DNA from: an uncultured Cytophagales bacterium
GTDB lineage: Bacteria; Bacteroidota; Bacteroidia; Cytophagales; Cyclobacteriaceae
DNA: 64,000 bases
Reading direction: 5' to 3'
Assembly: GCA_913057175.1 (NCBI GenBank)
Contig: CAJXNP010000015.1
Location: forward strand, 62,001 to 126,000
Positions 9,656-20,660 of the stretch are shown piece after piece (within the stretch, counting starts at the first letter, position 1; each line of letters opens with the position of its first letter). The notes below the pieces were generated by a model. The model ran no database searches. It was not told the DNA's origin and saw only the letters and a list, made by a program, of their open reading frames with translations. The position numbers were made by a program, and so were the translations under genes.

Positions 9656-10117
9656 CTATTGATCAAAATGGTAAAGAAAAACCACCGTGGCACTAAAAGC
9701 CGACTTGGGATTGTCTTTGATCTCCATTGTTGTCACTACCTCAACCTTGATCGTTCCTCTTAAATTTACGGCTGATTTCAATACCGCCTTCATCCTAACT
9801 TCGTCATTTACGCGGACGGGCTGGTTAAATCTGAGGTTTTCAATCCCATAATTGATCATCATTTTCAGATTGTTAACCTGGATGATCTGGTTCCAGTGGT
9901 AGGGCACAATTGAAAGTGTTAAATATCCGTGGGCTATGGTTGTTCCGAACTGTCCTTCCTTAGCTGCCCGATCTGGATCAGTGTGGATCCACTGATGATC
10001 AAGGGTAGCATCTGCAAAAGTATTGATTTGTTCCTGGGTGATTTTCAAATAAGGAGAAATACCAATTTCATCTCCTACATGTTTTTCAAATTCTTCAAAA
10101 CTGTTTACAACTAACAT
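9656..10117 (-). CDS. MaoC-like (R)-enoyl-CoA hydratase family protein
   Basis: The 153-residue protein has the single hot-dog fold of MaoC-like dehydratases. ITQEQINTFADATLDHQWIHTDPDRA (residues 27-52) carries the catalytic Asp40 and His45, and FGTTIAHGYLTLSI follows as usual. Members hydrate trans-2-enoyl-CoA in fatty-acid or polyhydroxyalkanoate metabolism. Length is typical. It stands alone, divergent from the alpha/beta hydrolase, with TGTCAAT half-sites in the shared upstream region. The family call is safe, but the particular pathway is not shown. Confidence 0.9.
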   Translation of the reverse strand: MLVVNSFEEFEKHVGDEIGISPYLKITQEQINTFADATLDHQWIHTDPDRAAKEGQFGTTIAHGYLTLSIVPYHWNQIIQVNNLKMMINYGIENLRFNQPVRVNDEVRMKAVLKSAVNLRGTIKVEVVTTMEIKDNPKSAFSATVVFLYHFDQ

Positions 10118-10174
10118 GGTAGAGGGTTTGTCAATAAAGCGTCGAATTTAAACAAAATTATGATAATTCAACCC

Positions 10175-10212
10175 TGTCAATCGTATTACCTTGTCAATAT
10201 AATTTTATTGAC
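10175..10212. promoter_or_regulatory. TGTCAAT half-sites in a divergent promoter region
   Basis: TGTCAAT occurs at 10175 and 10192. The second copy pairs with TATTGAC ending at 10212, giving a 7-bp inverted repeat around a 6-base spacer (10193-10199 / 10206-10212). The sites lie 58-95 bases upstream of the MaoC gene and in the leader region of the divergent hydrolase. They look like operator half-sites for a dimeric regulator. No binding protein is known. Confidence 0.3.
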
Positions 10213-10305
10213 CAGATAACTGCTTTGTTTTAATTCCCAAATTGATTAATTTTTTATGATCTATCTATCATGACATGTGCCTGGATCGAACCAATAAATC
10301 CTATC

Positions 10306-12298
10306 ATGAAGTCAGTCATCAATTTATGCTTCATATTTTATCTGCTATTTCTATTCATCATCACTATTCCTGCTTATCCTCAAGGTATTCAAAGGGAAAT
10401 TCTTTGGGGAGAATACCCCTATGAGTTATAGAGATCGGGTAAAATTCGGTCACATTATTGTTCCTGAAACGAGAAATTCTGACGGCGACCGAATGCTCAA
10501 AATCGCCTTTTGCATTATCAAGGGATTCGGTGAAGAGGGGTTGAAAAACCCTATTGTTTATCTTCCCGGCGGACCGGGTGGAGGAATGACCAGCTATGCT
10601 GCCAATATGTTGAGTTTTCCCGGAAACCAGGAAAGGTTCGAATTTGCTGATTTAATTCTATTTGATCCTCGCGGATGTGGAAAATCGGAACCGGATCTAT
10701 GTCCACAAATGGATTTGCCGGAATTTGAGTTCAGGATCTTACTCGGCAAAACATTTAAGGAAGCTCAGGACGAAAACATCCTTGTTATCAGGGATTGTTA
10801 TGATTCATTACGGAAGGAAAATGTCAATCTGAATGCTTATGGTTCGGATGAGGTTGCGGAAGATTTGGAAGATTTGCGGGTAACACTTGGTATAAACCAA
10901 TGGAACTTCAATTGCCTCTCATATGGAACCAGGTTTGGTCAGGCAGTCATAAGAAAATTCCCCAACACCGTCAGAAGTGCTGTATTTGCCGGACTGGTAC
11001 CCACCGTTCATAAATACGACAATGAAGTATTAAGAACATTTTCGCTTTCCTTAAAAAAGACATTTGCATCCTGTGAAAGTGATCAATCTTGCAGTAGAAA
11101 ATTTCAAAGGCTCGAAGATAGATTATTCGAATCATTGGAATATTACGATCATAATCCATTGATCATCCCTTCAAATGAACATAATATTCTCAGAGACGAG
11201 GCGATATTTATTACCGGAAAGATAATTGCACAGGGTTTGTTCAGGCTGTCTTACGACAGATCCGGAATTGAGATTATACCACAGGTTATTCAATCTATTG
11301 CTAACAGAGATGAATGGGTACTCAAAAACCTGGTGGTTTCGCTGGGATCTATGTTTGTTGGTATGGATAATGATATGTATTACTTTATCCGATGCAATGA
11401 CAGCCCTTATTTCGGAATCGATCCGGATAATGCGTGGGAAGACTCATTTACAAAGAAACTGGAAAGGTATGTTTTTGATCGCTCTTTGAAATCAGAAACA
11501 GAATTCTGCCGGGTATGCCAAATAGATGTTGACAGTTTACAATATTCACCGGTACCGACTGACATACCTGCGATATTGTTTACAGGGGAATTCGACCCCA
11601 TTACACCACCGGAAAACACACTTATAACAGCTGGATACTTTTCAAATTCAACTACCTTAACCCTGCCGGGATTTGGACATTATGCAGGCTCAAAATGCCT
11701 GAGTGAAAAAGTTACCCAATTTTTCAAAGACCCCTTCATGCCAATAAACCTGGACAGCTGTTTACTCACAGCTGAACCTGTCAATTTTGTAACAGATGTT
11801 GTTTATAACAAAGGCATATCCAGAATTGGGAAGAATATTCAAATGGGGAATATTTACAAAGTATTTGTTTCATTGGCCATATCTGTGCTAATGATCCTTT
11901 TTGGATTTATTAGCTGGCCGGTTTACTCTATAGTTCACTCAGCCAAAAAGCATAAAAGAAAGAAAAACAATGCAGCCGGAATGGGTAGTTTTTTGATCTG
12001 GATATTGACTCTTTTGAGCATAATTTTCCTGATCCTGCTTTTCTTCTCAGTTACCCAAACTGCCAGCAGGAATATATATATTCTAGCATTTGGTTTGCCC
12101 AAAGCCTGGAACCAAATCTTCTGGATGGCTTTGCCTATGATAGTGATTATCACTTATTTCACCTGGCGGTTTAAGGAGTTTAAATTGGAAAATGGAAATA
12201 AGTTTATAAAAGTTACGACCATCATTAGTTTTGCAGGAGTTATATTGCTGCTAATACTCATGTGGACCTGGGGGCTCTTGTGGCCTCTTTCAAACTGA
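10306..12298 (+). pseudogene. Alpha/beta hydrolase (prolyl aminopeptidase/TAP-like) with apparent +1 frameshift after the signal peptide
   Basis: An ATG at 10306 opens a signal-peptide frame (MKSVINLCFIFYLLFLFI, cleavage after PAYPQ) that stops at 10431. The hydrolase continues in another frame from about 10410, with its own possible ATG at 10421. Skipping one base, for example in the GGGG run at 10406-10409, joins them into one plausible protein. The main frame (625 aa) has the oxyanion segment YLPGGPGGG (47-55), nucleophile elbow CLSYGT (Ser167), acid LFTGEFDPITPP and a late GFGHYAG histidine, so the catalytic triad is intact. This is the tripeptidyl/prolyl aminopeptidase type. About 130 C-terminal residues form four hydrophobic helices, unusual for the family. 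Sequencing error, real decay or restart at 10421 cannot be told apart here. Confidence 0.75.
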
Positions 12299-12332
12299 AC
12301 ACTGGTTAAAGATTGACAATAGAATCGTGCTT

Positions 12333-15300
12333 TTACACCTCACTCACCTCTCCTACTCTTTCTTTCAAAACCTGTTTCTTTTCTTCTTCGCTTGGTTCAT
12401 CTTCGTGGACACCTTCCTCCACTCCCTTAATCGTTCTGACAACATCTTCAAGAATCAGGTATAAACAAGGAACGATAATAAGAATGATTGAAGTAGCAAA
12501 GACAATCCCGAACCCAAGCGATATGGCCATTGGGATCAGGTAATAGGCTTGACGGGAAGACTCAAGAATGATGGGAGTTAACCCACCAAACGTAGTCAAC
12601 GTGGTAAGGATGATCGGTCGGAAACGTCTTAATCCTGCTTCGTGAATCGCATCAAACGTAGAATGGGTCATTCTCTTTTTGTTGGCATAATCCACCATGA
12701 TGAGCGAGTCATTTACAACGACACCAGACAAGGCAATCACACCCATAAGACTGACTAATGACAAATCGTAACCCAGCAAAATGTGACCTATTACCGCTCC
12801 AACAATACCAAAAGGAATAGCTGACATCACAATCAAAGGTTGAACATAGCTGCTAAATGCCATAGCTAATAGTGCATAAATCACCAACATAGCCATTATA
12901 AACCCTCCCCATAATACCTGGGTTGATTCCCGCATCTCTGCCTGACTACCTTGAAACGTCCAGGTAATGCCAGGGAAATCTGCGCGCAGTTGCGGCAAAG
13001 TTTCTCGTTGTATGGATTCCAATACTCTTGACACAGCATTGGCCGGTTCAACATCCATCCCAACATTCACGACCCTTAAACCATCTCTTCTGTTGATGGA
13101 GGTAAAAGCTTCTCTTTGCTCAACACTGACCACGTCCAATAGTGGTACTTCTGTACCATCCGGCGCACGGATCAAAAATTCTTCCAGATTATGCATATCC
13201 CTTCTTTCTTCCAGCGGAAGCTTCACGCGTACCTCTATTTCATTGGTTCCCCGTAATTGCCTCATTGCCAAAGCACCAAAAAAAGCGTCCCTTACTTGTC
13301 GGCCTACATCAGAAGGAGTTAAACCGAGATTTCTGCCCTCTGGCAGGAGTTTAAAATCCAGCTGGGTTTTTCCTTTGTTGTAGTTGTCACTTACATCACG
13401 GGTAGATTCAAAAGCCTCCACACGTTCAAAAAATGCCTTACTGGCCCTTTCAAGAACATTAATATCCGAATGACTCAGATCCACACTTATAGCCTGCTGA
13501 AAACCACCGGGACCACGCTCTGCTTCAAATGTAATCTGATCGACACCTTCAATATCACCAATATTATCCCTCCATAATTCAATGACTTCATTGGCAGTCA
13601 TCTCCCGTTGATCAGGTGGCTTCATGACGATCTCCACGTCTATGAAGTTTTGCCCGCGTACGTTCGTTTTAATTCCTTCAGCAACTTCATAAAGGTTGTA
13701 TTCATCAAACATCCTTTGTGTGGATTCAGTAATTTCCACGGCCACTTTTTCGGCCTGTGCAGGAGTTGTGCTAACGGGCAATCTCACACCTGCTTCAATT
13801 TCATCTGCTGATACTTCAGGCATCATGATGATCCCCATGTGATCACTTAGGGCAAAACCTCCCACAACCAGTAGCAAACCCAAAGCTGTACTCAGTGTGA
13901 TGTACCGGTACTTCAGACACAATTCGAGGAATGAACGGTACTGATTATTCACGAAATTGTTAAATCTTTTTGCAAAAGAGCCCTGCCATTTGTCAAGCCA
14001 TTTTGAAAATTTATATTTCTTCTTTGAACTATGGGCAAGATGAGCAGGAAGTATAAACAAAGCTTCCAAAAGCGATACGGCCAGGATCACGATGACTACA
14101 GCTGGTAAAGGCCACCAGAATTTACCCGTTTCTCCAGGGATAAATAATAAGGGAATAAAAGCAATAATGGTGGTAAGAATACTGAAAACAACAGGTTTTG
14201 AAATATCCTTTGTTCCCGCAATGGCGGCCTGTAAATAGCTCATGCCTTGCTGCCGGTATTCATACACATTCTCCCCGACAACAATCGCATCGTCCACTAC
14301 AATCCCTAAAACAACCAGGAAGCCAAACATTGAGATCATGTTGATGCTGACATCAATAATTGGAAGAAATACAATTCCTCCAACAAAAGAAATGGCCATG
14401 CCCATCATCACCCAAAAGGCCAGGCGATACTCAAGGAACAAGGTAAGGATCACAAGAACGATTACGATTGCCAGTACTCCGTTCTCTGTCAGAAGTGATA
14501 ATCGTTCACGATAATCTTCTGCACGATTGCTATCGATCCTTACATTTACGCCTGGTGGAAGAGTTGATTCATAGTCTGCCAGGATTGTATTGACTGCCTT
14601 TTCAATGTCCAGGGGCGATTGATTTCCTATTCTGAAAATCTCCACCTCCACGGAATTCTGTTGGTTGAACTGACCATGAAAGCCTGTTTCTTCAAAGCCA
14701 TCAGTGATTTTAGCGATATCCGATAATTTGACGTTTGCCCCTGATTCAGAAGTAACAATAACAATGTTTCCAAATTCTTTGGCCCATTGCTTACGTTCCT
14801 TCATCCTCAACAGGATCTCTCCGGAATTAGTCTCAACAGCGCCAGCCGGGATATCCTCACTTGCCTCAACAATCAAATCGGCTACCTGACCAAGGGTTAA
14901 ATTATATTCCCGCAACCGATGTCTGGGTATTTCCACATGGGTTTGAAATTCAGGGACATTTCCAATCTCGACCTGGGTAATATTCGGGTCACTCAATAAG
15001 ATGTCACGGAGGCGTTCTGCTAATATTCTCAATGCCCAAATGTCTTTATTGCCATAAAGTCCAATCTCCATTACATCTCTTTGCTGAGATTGCAGGCTGA
15101 CCTCAGGCTCTTCGATGTCATCAGGAAACGTCCTGATGCGCGCAACCGCCTGGTCAATATCCTGAAACGCTTTCATCCTTTCCGTTCCTGCTACGAGTTC
15201 GATCAGAATTTCTCCCGAACCTTCATTCGCCGTTGAAGTTATTTCTTTAATACCCTGAACACCACGGACGGCTTCTTCAACAGGCAATAAAATTCCCTTC

Positions 15301-15533
15301 TCTACCTCGGCGGGAGAAGAACCCGGGTAAGACACGCTCACTTCTACAAAATCCAGCTGAAACTGGGGAAACACCTCCTTCTGTATGTGAAACATCGTCC
15401 AGACACCGCCGCCAATTAAGATTATCATAAGCAAATTGGTAGCTATGGAGTTCCTGGCCATATAAGAAATAGGCCCGTTTTTTTGTTCCTCGCTATTTAG
15501 CTTTCCATTATTTTTCTGATCTGATTTTTTCAT
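12333..15533 (-). CDS. RND-family efflux pump, inner-membrane transporter (AcrB-type)
   Basis: The 1066-residue protein has the standard RND layout of twelve membrane helices in two halves with two large periplasmic loops. Characteristic segments include the N-terminal amphipathic/helix 1 region ([16 protein letters not shown]), [27 protein letters not shown], the helix-4 region [17 protein letters not shown] with its acidic proton-relay pair, and [19 protein letters not shown] in the second half. It exports small molecules by proton antiport. Its ATG shares one base with the stop codon of the adaptor gene upstream, so the two are translationally coupled. With the adaptor and outer-membrane factor it forms a complete tripartite pump. 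The hydrophobic/amphiphilic (HAE-type) class is likely, but the substrate is unknown. Confidence 0.95.
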   Translation of the reverse strand: MKKSDQKNNGKLNSEEQKNGPISYMARNSIATNLLMIILIGGGVWTMFHIQKEVFPQFQLDFVEVSVSYPGSSPAEVEKGILLPVEEAVRGVQGIKEITSTANEGSGEILIELVAGTERMKAFQDIDQAVARIRTFPDDIEEPEVSLQSQQRDVMEIGLYGNKDIWALRILAERLRDILLSDPNITQVEIGNVPEFQTHVEIPRHRLREYNLTLGQVADLIVEASEDIPAGAVETNSGEILLRMKERKQWAKEFGNIVIVTSESGANVKLSDIAKITDGFEETGFHGQFNQQNSVEVEIFRIGNQSPLDIEKAVNTILADYESTLPPGVNVRIDSNRAEDYRERLSLLTENGVLAIVIVLVILTLFLEYRLAFWVMMGMAISFVGGIVFLPIIDVSINMISMFGFLVVLGIVVDDAIVVGENVYEYRQQGMSYLQAAIAGTKDISKPVVFSILTTIIAFIPLLFIPGETGKFWWPLPAVVIVILAVSLLEALFILPAHLAHSSKKKYKFSKWLDKWQGSFAKRFNNFVNNQYRSFLELCLKYRYITLSTALGLLLVVGGFALSDHMGIIMMPEVSADEIEAGVRLPVSTTPAQAEKVAVEITESTQRMFDEYNLYEVAEGIKTNVRGQNFIDVEIVMKPPDQREMTANEVIELWRDNIGDIEGVDQITFEAERGPGGFQQAISVDLSHSDINVLERASKAFFERVEAFESTRDVSDNYNKGKTQLDFKLLPEGRNLGLTPSDVGRQVRDAFFGALAMRQLRGTNEIEVRVKLPLEERRDMHNLEEFLIRAPDGTEVPLLDVVSVEQREAFTSINRRDGLRVVNVGMDVEPANAVSRVLESIQRETLPQLRADFPGITWTFQGSQAEMRESTQVLWGGFIMAMLVIYALLAMAFSSYVQPLIVMSAIPFGIVGAVIGHILLGYDLSLVSLMGVIALSGVVVNDSLIMVDYANKKRMTHSTFDAIHEAGLRRFRPIILTTLTTFGGLTPIILESSRQAYYLIPMAISLGFGIVFATSIILIIVPCLYLILEDVVRTIKGVEEGVHEDEPSEEEKKQVLKERVGEVSEV

Positions 15534-16771
15534 TAGTCTGTGCTTCCTGCTGTATGTGTGCCTGTCGGCGCTGAACTGCCAACATTACGTGACTCCGAAC
15601 CTGTACTTCCGGCTTCTGAAACCCTGAGAGGCGCACCATCAGTAACTGTTGATAAATTTGTGGTGACGATCTGATCATTCGCCTCTAAACCTTCCCGGAT
15701 ATATGCATACATTGCATCATTCATTACGATATCAATATTTCGTATCCGCAATTTTCCATCATCCATGACCCAAACGGTTTCATTATTCCTAACAAAATTT
15801 CGTTCCAATCTAATGACATCTTTTATCTCCCTTCCCATTACACTTGCCTCAACAAAAGCCCCGATCATCAGCTGGGGAACTTCAATGGAATCAACTTCCT
15901 GACCTAGGGGATCTGGAACAGAAACCAGCACCCTTGCGAGCCTGGTTTGATCTTCGAGAGAACCAATGAGCCTATCCAAGTATCCCACGCGATATTCATC
16001 ATCCTCCCAGGCAGATCTATTCCTTATTCTTACTTCAGAGCCTTTTGGATTTTCTTCATCAGGAAATCTTAACCATCGAAGCTTGGCAACCGGCACAGTG
16101 ACAATAACCCAATATTCATCCATTCCCACTAACCTGCCAAGGTCATCTCCCGGAGCAATCTGTGATCCGATATTTACATTTCGGCTTAAAATATGAGCGT
16201 CAAATGGCGACCTGATAGTCGTTCTTTGTAAATCCAGTTCTGCCTGCTTAACGGCAGCTCTTGCAGCTTCTACCCTTGCTTTTACAGCATTGAGCTGAGG
16301 CTCCCGCAATACGAGTGAAAGGTCTTCTTCTGCCAATGTGTCTCCGATCAATTGATAATCCAACATGGCAACATCCTGCCTGCCTTCTTCAATATTCAGA
16401 TCGGCGATGGCCTGATGAAGATCACTTTTTCTCAACATCAATATGTTTTGATAATCAGCCGGATCTATTTGCAACAAAACCTCTCCTTCCTTCACATTTC
16501 CACCCGGCTCAAATCCATCTGCAAGACTAATTACCTGTCCGGTCACCCTCGGGCTAAGATTGATATCATCTACCGGCCGAACTGTCCCCGTTGATACAAT
16601 AGTTGGTCGGAATTGACCATATTCCACCTTAGTCACATCAACAAGCATGGCTGTTTCTTTAGTGGCTCCTGATTTTTTGGCGGTCGGCTCTGTAGAGAAT
16701 ATAATAAAGGTTATCAACGCTGCCGTCAACAGTATGCCAATTGAAATAATCCATATTTTTTTATTACTCAT
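15533..16771 (-). CDS. RND efflux periplasmic adaptor (membrane-fusion protein)
   Basis: The 412-residue protein has an N-terminal membrane anchor ([20 protein letters not shown]). A split lipoyl/barrel-sandwich domain ([19 protein letters not shown] at about 62-80, and [21 protein letters not shown] at about 185-205) encloses a helical hairpin (about 105-175). Beta-barrel and membrane-proximal domains follow, and the tail is rich in Ser, Gly and Thr. It bridges the RND pump and the outer-membrane factor. The gene lies 48 bases after the outer-membrane factor and overlaps the pump by one base. The low-complexity tail is probably disordered. Confidence 0.93.
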   Translation of the reverse strand: MSNKKIWIISIGILLTAALITFIIFSTEPTAKKSGATKETAMLVDVTKVEYGQFRPTIVSTGTVRPVDDINLSPRVTGQVISLADGFEPGGNVKEGEVLLQIDPADYQNILMLRKSDLHQAIADLNIEEGRQDVAMLDYQLIGDTLAEEDLSLVLREPQLNAVKARVEAARAAVKQAELDLQRTTIRSPFDAHILSRNVNIGSQIAPGDDLGRLVGMDEYWVIVTVPVAKLRWLRFPDEENPKGSEVRIRNRSAWEDDEYRVGYLDRLIGSLEDQTRLARVLVSVPDPLGQEVDSIEVPQLMIGAFVEASVMGREIKDVIRLERNFVRNNETVWVMDDGKLRIRNIDIVMNDAMYAYIREGLEANDQIVTTNLSTVTDGAPLRVSEAGSTGSESRNVGSSAPTGTHTAGSTD

Positions 16772-16819
16772 AGTATTCTCTTCAGGTTTAATAACCTTCT
16801 GATTTTGTATATGTTTTAT

Positions 16820-18202
16820 TTATCCGGTTTCTCTGTCGGTGACAAATCCACCAGCGAGAGCACGGTACAATGCAATGCGATATTCCAGCTTTGTCATGTT
16901 TGCAGCTATCAGATTGCGTCGAATTTGTTGCTCCTGGTTTAGGGCTGCCAATACATCCAGATAGTCGCTCAATCCATTAAAATATTCTATCTGCAATTGA
17001 CGGTAGGTTTGTCCGACAAGGTCAAGTTGCTTTTGCATCACCTCAATTCTTTCTTCCTGCTTGATCTCCAGAATCAAAGCATCTTCAATTTCACGGAAAG
17101 CAACCAAAACCGTTTGTCCATATTCATACAATCTCTGGTCTTTAACAGCTTCAGTTCGGTCAACTTCAGCTCTCAGCCTTCCTCCGTAAAACACAGGGGC
17201 TAGTATATTTCCAGCCAAAGACCTGGCCCATTCATTGAACAAAGATTCCGCACTATTTGCCCGTAAAAAGACTGATGCACTAATTGATAAACGTGGGTAC
17301 TGATTGCTGATTGCTGCTGCCAGATCTTTGTCTGCCGCCATCAGTTGATTATAAGAACTTTGTACATCAGGTCTTCTTTGTATCAGTTCAGTGGGTATAC
17401 CGGTGGCCGGAATAGGCGGAAGTTCAGGAAGAGGTTGAATATCATATTGAAAGTCGATCTGTGGCTGTCGCCCAAGAAGAACAGCCAATTGATGTTCCAA
17501 AACTTCGACATTGGATTCTGCAAACACCTTTTGCTCACGAGTTGACTCCAGCAATTGACGTTGCCTGAGGATATCCACTCCTCTTATTTGACCGGTGCCA
17601 AAACGTGCCCTCATCGCCATCAGTATCTTTTCATTTGTTGCTATTTGCTCATTGACAAGGTCAAGTTGGTTTTCCCAGGCCATTAATTGATACCATGTCA
17701 ATGCAATTTCAGAAGAAAGTGAAATAGCCGCAGCGTGGTAATCTGTAAAGTTTGCCTCTGCACGGAATTGCTCTGCTTTAATGGTCGATCGTATTCTCCC
17801 CCAGAGATCAATTTCATAGGAGGCCTGCAGTCCAAAACGTATATTTTCACCACCCACAAAATCGGGCTGAGGCCGGTTCATAGCTGCCGAAACAGTCGCA
17901 TCCAGATCCGGAATAAGATTTGATTTTTCCCTTTTAACAACTGCCTGTGCAGCGCTAAGTTGATGCCAGACCGTAATGAGGTTCAGATTCGATCGCAGGG
18001 CACTATCGACTAGATTATTAAGTTTCTGGTCATTGAATACAGTCCACCATTTTGCGGGAGCAGGAAGTTCTCCACCCCTCGAAAAATTATGGAGAGAATC
18101 AATTGGAAGAGCAACATTTCTTGTTTTTTTGGAGCAGTTTGATAAAAGTAGTCCAAACAGAAGTAAGCTTGCTACTATGAGTACAGAAATATAATTTTTA
18201 TT
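16820..18202 (-). CDS. NodT/TolC-type outer-membrane efflux factor lipoprotein with no canonical start codon
   Basis: A first in-frame ATG at 17881 would give only 353 residues starting inside the conserved part. The same frame stays open upstream to a stop at 18344-18346 and encodes a lipoprotein signal (VASLLLFGLLLSNC, Cys codon 18134-18136). After it come the family N-terminus PAPAKWWTVFNDQKLNNLVD, ALRSNLNL, and NLIPDLDATVS, all in frame with the ATG. The full protein would be about 460 residues, normal for NodT. No ATG, GTG or TTG occurs in frame between 17882 and 18343. The AAT at 18200-18202 stands where ATG would be expected (followed by AAA AAT TAT). A GTG at 18210 in another frame would need a frameshift. 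It is the outer-membrane channel of the RND pump and first gene of the operon. Confidence 0.85.
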   Translation of the reverse strand, partial: NKNYISVLIVASLLLFGLLLSNCSKKTRNVALPIDSLHNFSRGGELPAPAKWWTVFNDQKLNNLVDSALRSNLNLITVWHQLSAAQAVVKREKSNLIPDLDATVSAAMNRPQPDFVGGENIRFGLQASYEIDLWGRIRSTIKAEQFRAEANFTDYHAAAISLSSEIALTWYQLMAWENQLDLVNEQIATNEKILMAMRARFGTGQIRGVDILRQRQLLESTREQKVFAESNVEVLEHQLAVLLGRQPQIDFQYDIQPLPELPPIPATGIPTELIQRRPDVQSSYNQLMAADKDLAAAISNQYPRLSISASVFLRANSAESLFNEWARSLAGNILAPVFYGGRLRAEVDRTEAVKDQRLYEYGQTVLVAFREIEDALILEIKQEERIEVMQKQLDLVGQTYRQLQIEYFNGLSDYLDVLAALNQEQQIRRNLIAANMTKLEYRIALYRALAGGFVTDRETG

Positions 18203-18417
18203 GGAGACACTAAAATTTGAATGCTTTTGCGACGTATTTTTACTTTTAGTCGCCCAATTTCGACCTTTTATACCTAGGCTGTTATGAAGTGTGTGTTTCG
18301 TAATAAGCTTTGAATAGTTGATCCGGGATACACTATTATAACGTTATTCTCCAATAATCAAACTAATTTTATATGAAAAAACAAAATACAAAGCTTACTG
18401 GTCTATGCTAATCATTT

Positions 18418-20607
18418 CTAAGAAACGACTTTAGGAAGCTTCCCATCCTCATATTCCTTTTCCAGTTCATGTATGCGTCTTCGCGCTTCGGCTTTTTTCT
18501 CTTTTGTCCTTTTTATCAATGCTTTGAAATCCGGATACTCGTACATTCCTTCATATACATGAAAGTGTGGTAATAAAGAAAAATAACTACTATACGGATT
18601 TTGTCTTTCAAGTTCCAGCAATTTTTTCATTGCCTTTTGATATTCGCCAAGAGCAGCATACGTTTCAGCTATTGCACCATTTGCAGAAGATTGATAATCT
18701 ATCTTATCAATTAAATCAACATTCACCTTTAGATAGTCTTTTAGGATCCGCCTTCCGATTTCCTTTCTTCCAGTTTTGATATATGCATAACCTAAATTTG
18801 CATCTCCTCTTATCGCTGTATCAATTATATTTTCTTCATTACTAGCATTCAGCATTTTCCTAAAAACAATCGCTGAATCATACTTTTGGCTCATACAATA
18901 CAAAAGAGTTTTCCATCCATAATAACCTGCTGTTTTCCCTTCAATAAAAAGACCAGATTCAATAATCGCATTAGCCGAATCAAACTTGCCCTGTACTATT
19001 TTCATCCAACAAAGAGGCCCATCCATTATACCCATTCCGGGCGTGATCTTTTGATTATATTTATATAGGTCTTCTGCTTTGGAGTAATCTTCTATTGATA
19101 GATAAACATTAGCCATATGATAGACTATTTCCTTTGTGTTCAGTCCATTCTTTTCATAATACTCAGCGGATTTAATATTTTTAAATGCTTCTTCAATATC
19201 CCCCTTATGTGCATAATATAGGTTCGCTAAACTTATATAGGCTTCTACAAAATTATTTTTTAAAGAGAGTGCTTTCTCAAAACAAAAAATGGCTGAATCA
19301 GGAGAATTCTTAAACCTATAAGAATCTCCCATTAAAGCATAAGCCTCTGCTAACCTCGAGTCAAATATCAAAGCCTTTCTCGCATAATCTCTCATGCTAT
19401 CCGCATTTTCAAACATATGCGGAGAAAAGGATGCACCAAATCTGTTTCTACATTTAAGTATTTCTCCCAAACCCACATAAGCCATTGAAAAAGTTGAATC
19501 TATGGATAAAGCTTCTTTATAGAGCTTTTGTGCCCTGTCAAGATTTTCATCATCAAAACGCACAAGATAATTTTCATAGAATTTTCTTCCCTGCAGGTAA
19601 AGATCATAGGCGGGAAATGCTGTTGTTGGATTAAGCGTAAGATGTTTTTCTTCCTCCGGATTAAGGTTAACGTTTAATGCCGTAGTTACTTCTAATGCCA
19701 CTTTATTCATGATATCAAAAACACCATCCAGTGGTTCCGTAAATTGTCCGCTCCAAATGTTTTGATCTTTTTCTACGTCAACAATATTTGCCGTAATCCT
19801 GACCTGGTTGTCGTATTTCTGCACACTTCCTTCCAGAATATAAGCAACTTCCAATGCCCGACCGATCTCATCAATGGACAAGACCGTGTCCCTGAACAGC
19901 TCGCAGGAAGTTCTGGATGAAACCCGAAGATCTTTAATAGTTGATAAATTATTGATGATAGATTCAACAATTCCATCAGCGAAATACTGGTTTTCCTCAT
20001 CATTGCTGAGGTTATCAAAATAAAGGACGGCGATGGATTTTTCAGCTTCGGGTGAAGGAGAATTATTTTGAATGGATCTATTTACAAATAAGAACGATAC
20101 CAATGCGACCAATAAGATGATACCAATTGTACTAACCACTAGAATATTGGTCAACTTGCTTTTTTTCCTTAAATCAACTTCTTCAGTAGTTTGTTGTATA
20201 ATAGGGTCTACTCCACTTTCATCTACATCTTCCAGTAATTTTACTTCGCCAGGTGTAGTTTCGAAATATTGCCTGAAACATGTGTTAAAATAGGAAGGAC
20301 TATTAAATCCAACCTTGTAGGCGATTTCCGACACGGTTCCAATATCATCCTTCAAGTATTCCATAGCCTTCTCCAGCCGGGTCTCACGAATGAACTGGCT
20401 AATGTTTTTACCTGTTAGGGATCTCAGTTTTCGATGGATCTGGAATCTGCTGATAGCTACTTCTTCGGCAAGTTCATTTACACCAAAATTTTCATCAGAC
20501 AGGTTTGATTCAATCGCGTCTTTTATCTGCTTCAAGAAGGCTTTTTCCCTGGGTGTGATGGATTTTGATTGAATTCTGTCAGTTTTATCGTGAAAATCGT
20601 TGGCCAT
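18418..20607 (-). CDS. AraC-type regulator fused to membrane helix, TolB-like domain and TPR repeats (copy 1)
   Basis: The 729-residue protein starts with an AraC helix-turn-helix pair (about 25-125; VNELAEEVAISRFQIHRKLR, then TVSEIAYKVGFNSPSYFNTCFRQYF). One membrane helix follows at about 153-175. Next is a TolB/FlgO-like domain (IAVLYFDNLSNDEENQYFADGI, YILEGSVQKYDNQVRI, IWSGQF), then TPR repeats to near residue 700. The DNA-binding domain is cytoplasmic and the TPR part is predicted periplasmic, so it could read an envelope signal. It is a tandem paralogue of the next gene, 53 bases away. It ends 215 bases before the start region of the RND operon on the same strand. Its targets are unknown. 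Confidence 0.88.
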   Translation of the reverse strand: MANDFHDKTDRIQSKSITPREKAFLKQIKDAIESNLSDENFGVNELAEEVAISRFQIHRKLRSLTGKNISQFIRETRLEKAMEYLKDDIGTVSEIAYKVGFNSPSYFNTCFRQYFETTPGEVKLLEDVDESGVDPIIQQTTEEVDLRKKSKLTNILVVSTIGIILLVALVSFLFVNRSIQNNSPSPEAEKSIAVLYFDNLSNDEENQYFADGIVESIINNLSTIKDLRVSSRTSCELFRDTVLSIDEIGRALEVAYILEGSVQKYDNQVRITANIVDVEKDQNIWSGQFTEPLDGVFDIMNKVALEVTTALNVNLNPEEEKHLTLNPTTAFPAYDLYLQGRKFYENYLVRFDDENLDRAQKLYKEALSIDSTFSMAYVGLGEILKCRNRFGASFSPHMFENADSMRDYARKALIFDSRLAEAYALMGDSYRFKNSPDSAIFCFEKALSLKNNFVEAYISLANLYYAHKGDIEEAFKNIKSAEYYEKNGLNTKEIVYHMANVYLSIEDYSKAEDLYKYNQKITPGMGIMDGPLCWMKIVQGKFDSANAIIESGLFIEGKTAGYYGWKTLLYCMSQKYDSAIVFRKMLNASNEENIIDTAIRGDANLGYAYIKTGRKEIGRRILKDYLKVNVDLIDKIDYQSSANGAIAETYAALGEYQKAMKKLLELERQNPYSSYFSLLPHFHVYEGMYEYPDFKALIKRTKEKKAEARRRIHELEKEYEDGKLPKVVS

Positions 20608-20660
20608 TCACAGATAGATTAAATCTTTTTTATTCAAAAAATATTACTAATGAACTTTCT

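Noticed and set aside
12967-13383. 138-aa plus-strand open frame
   Set aside because: It is antisense to the RND pump. The Ser/Leu-rich composition is typical of a shadow frame.
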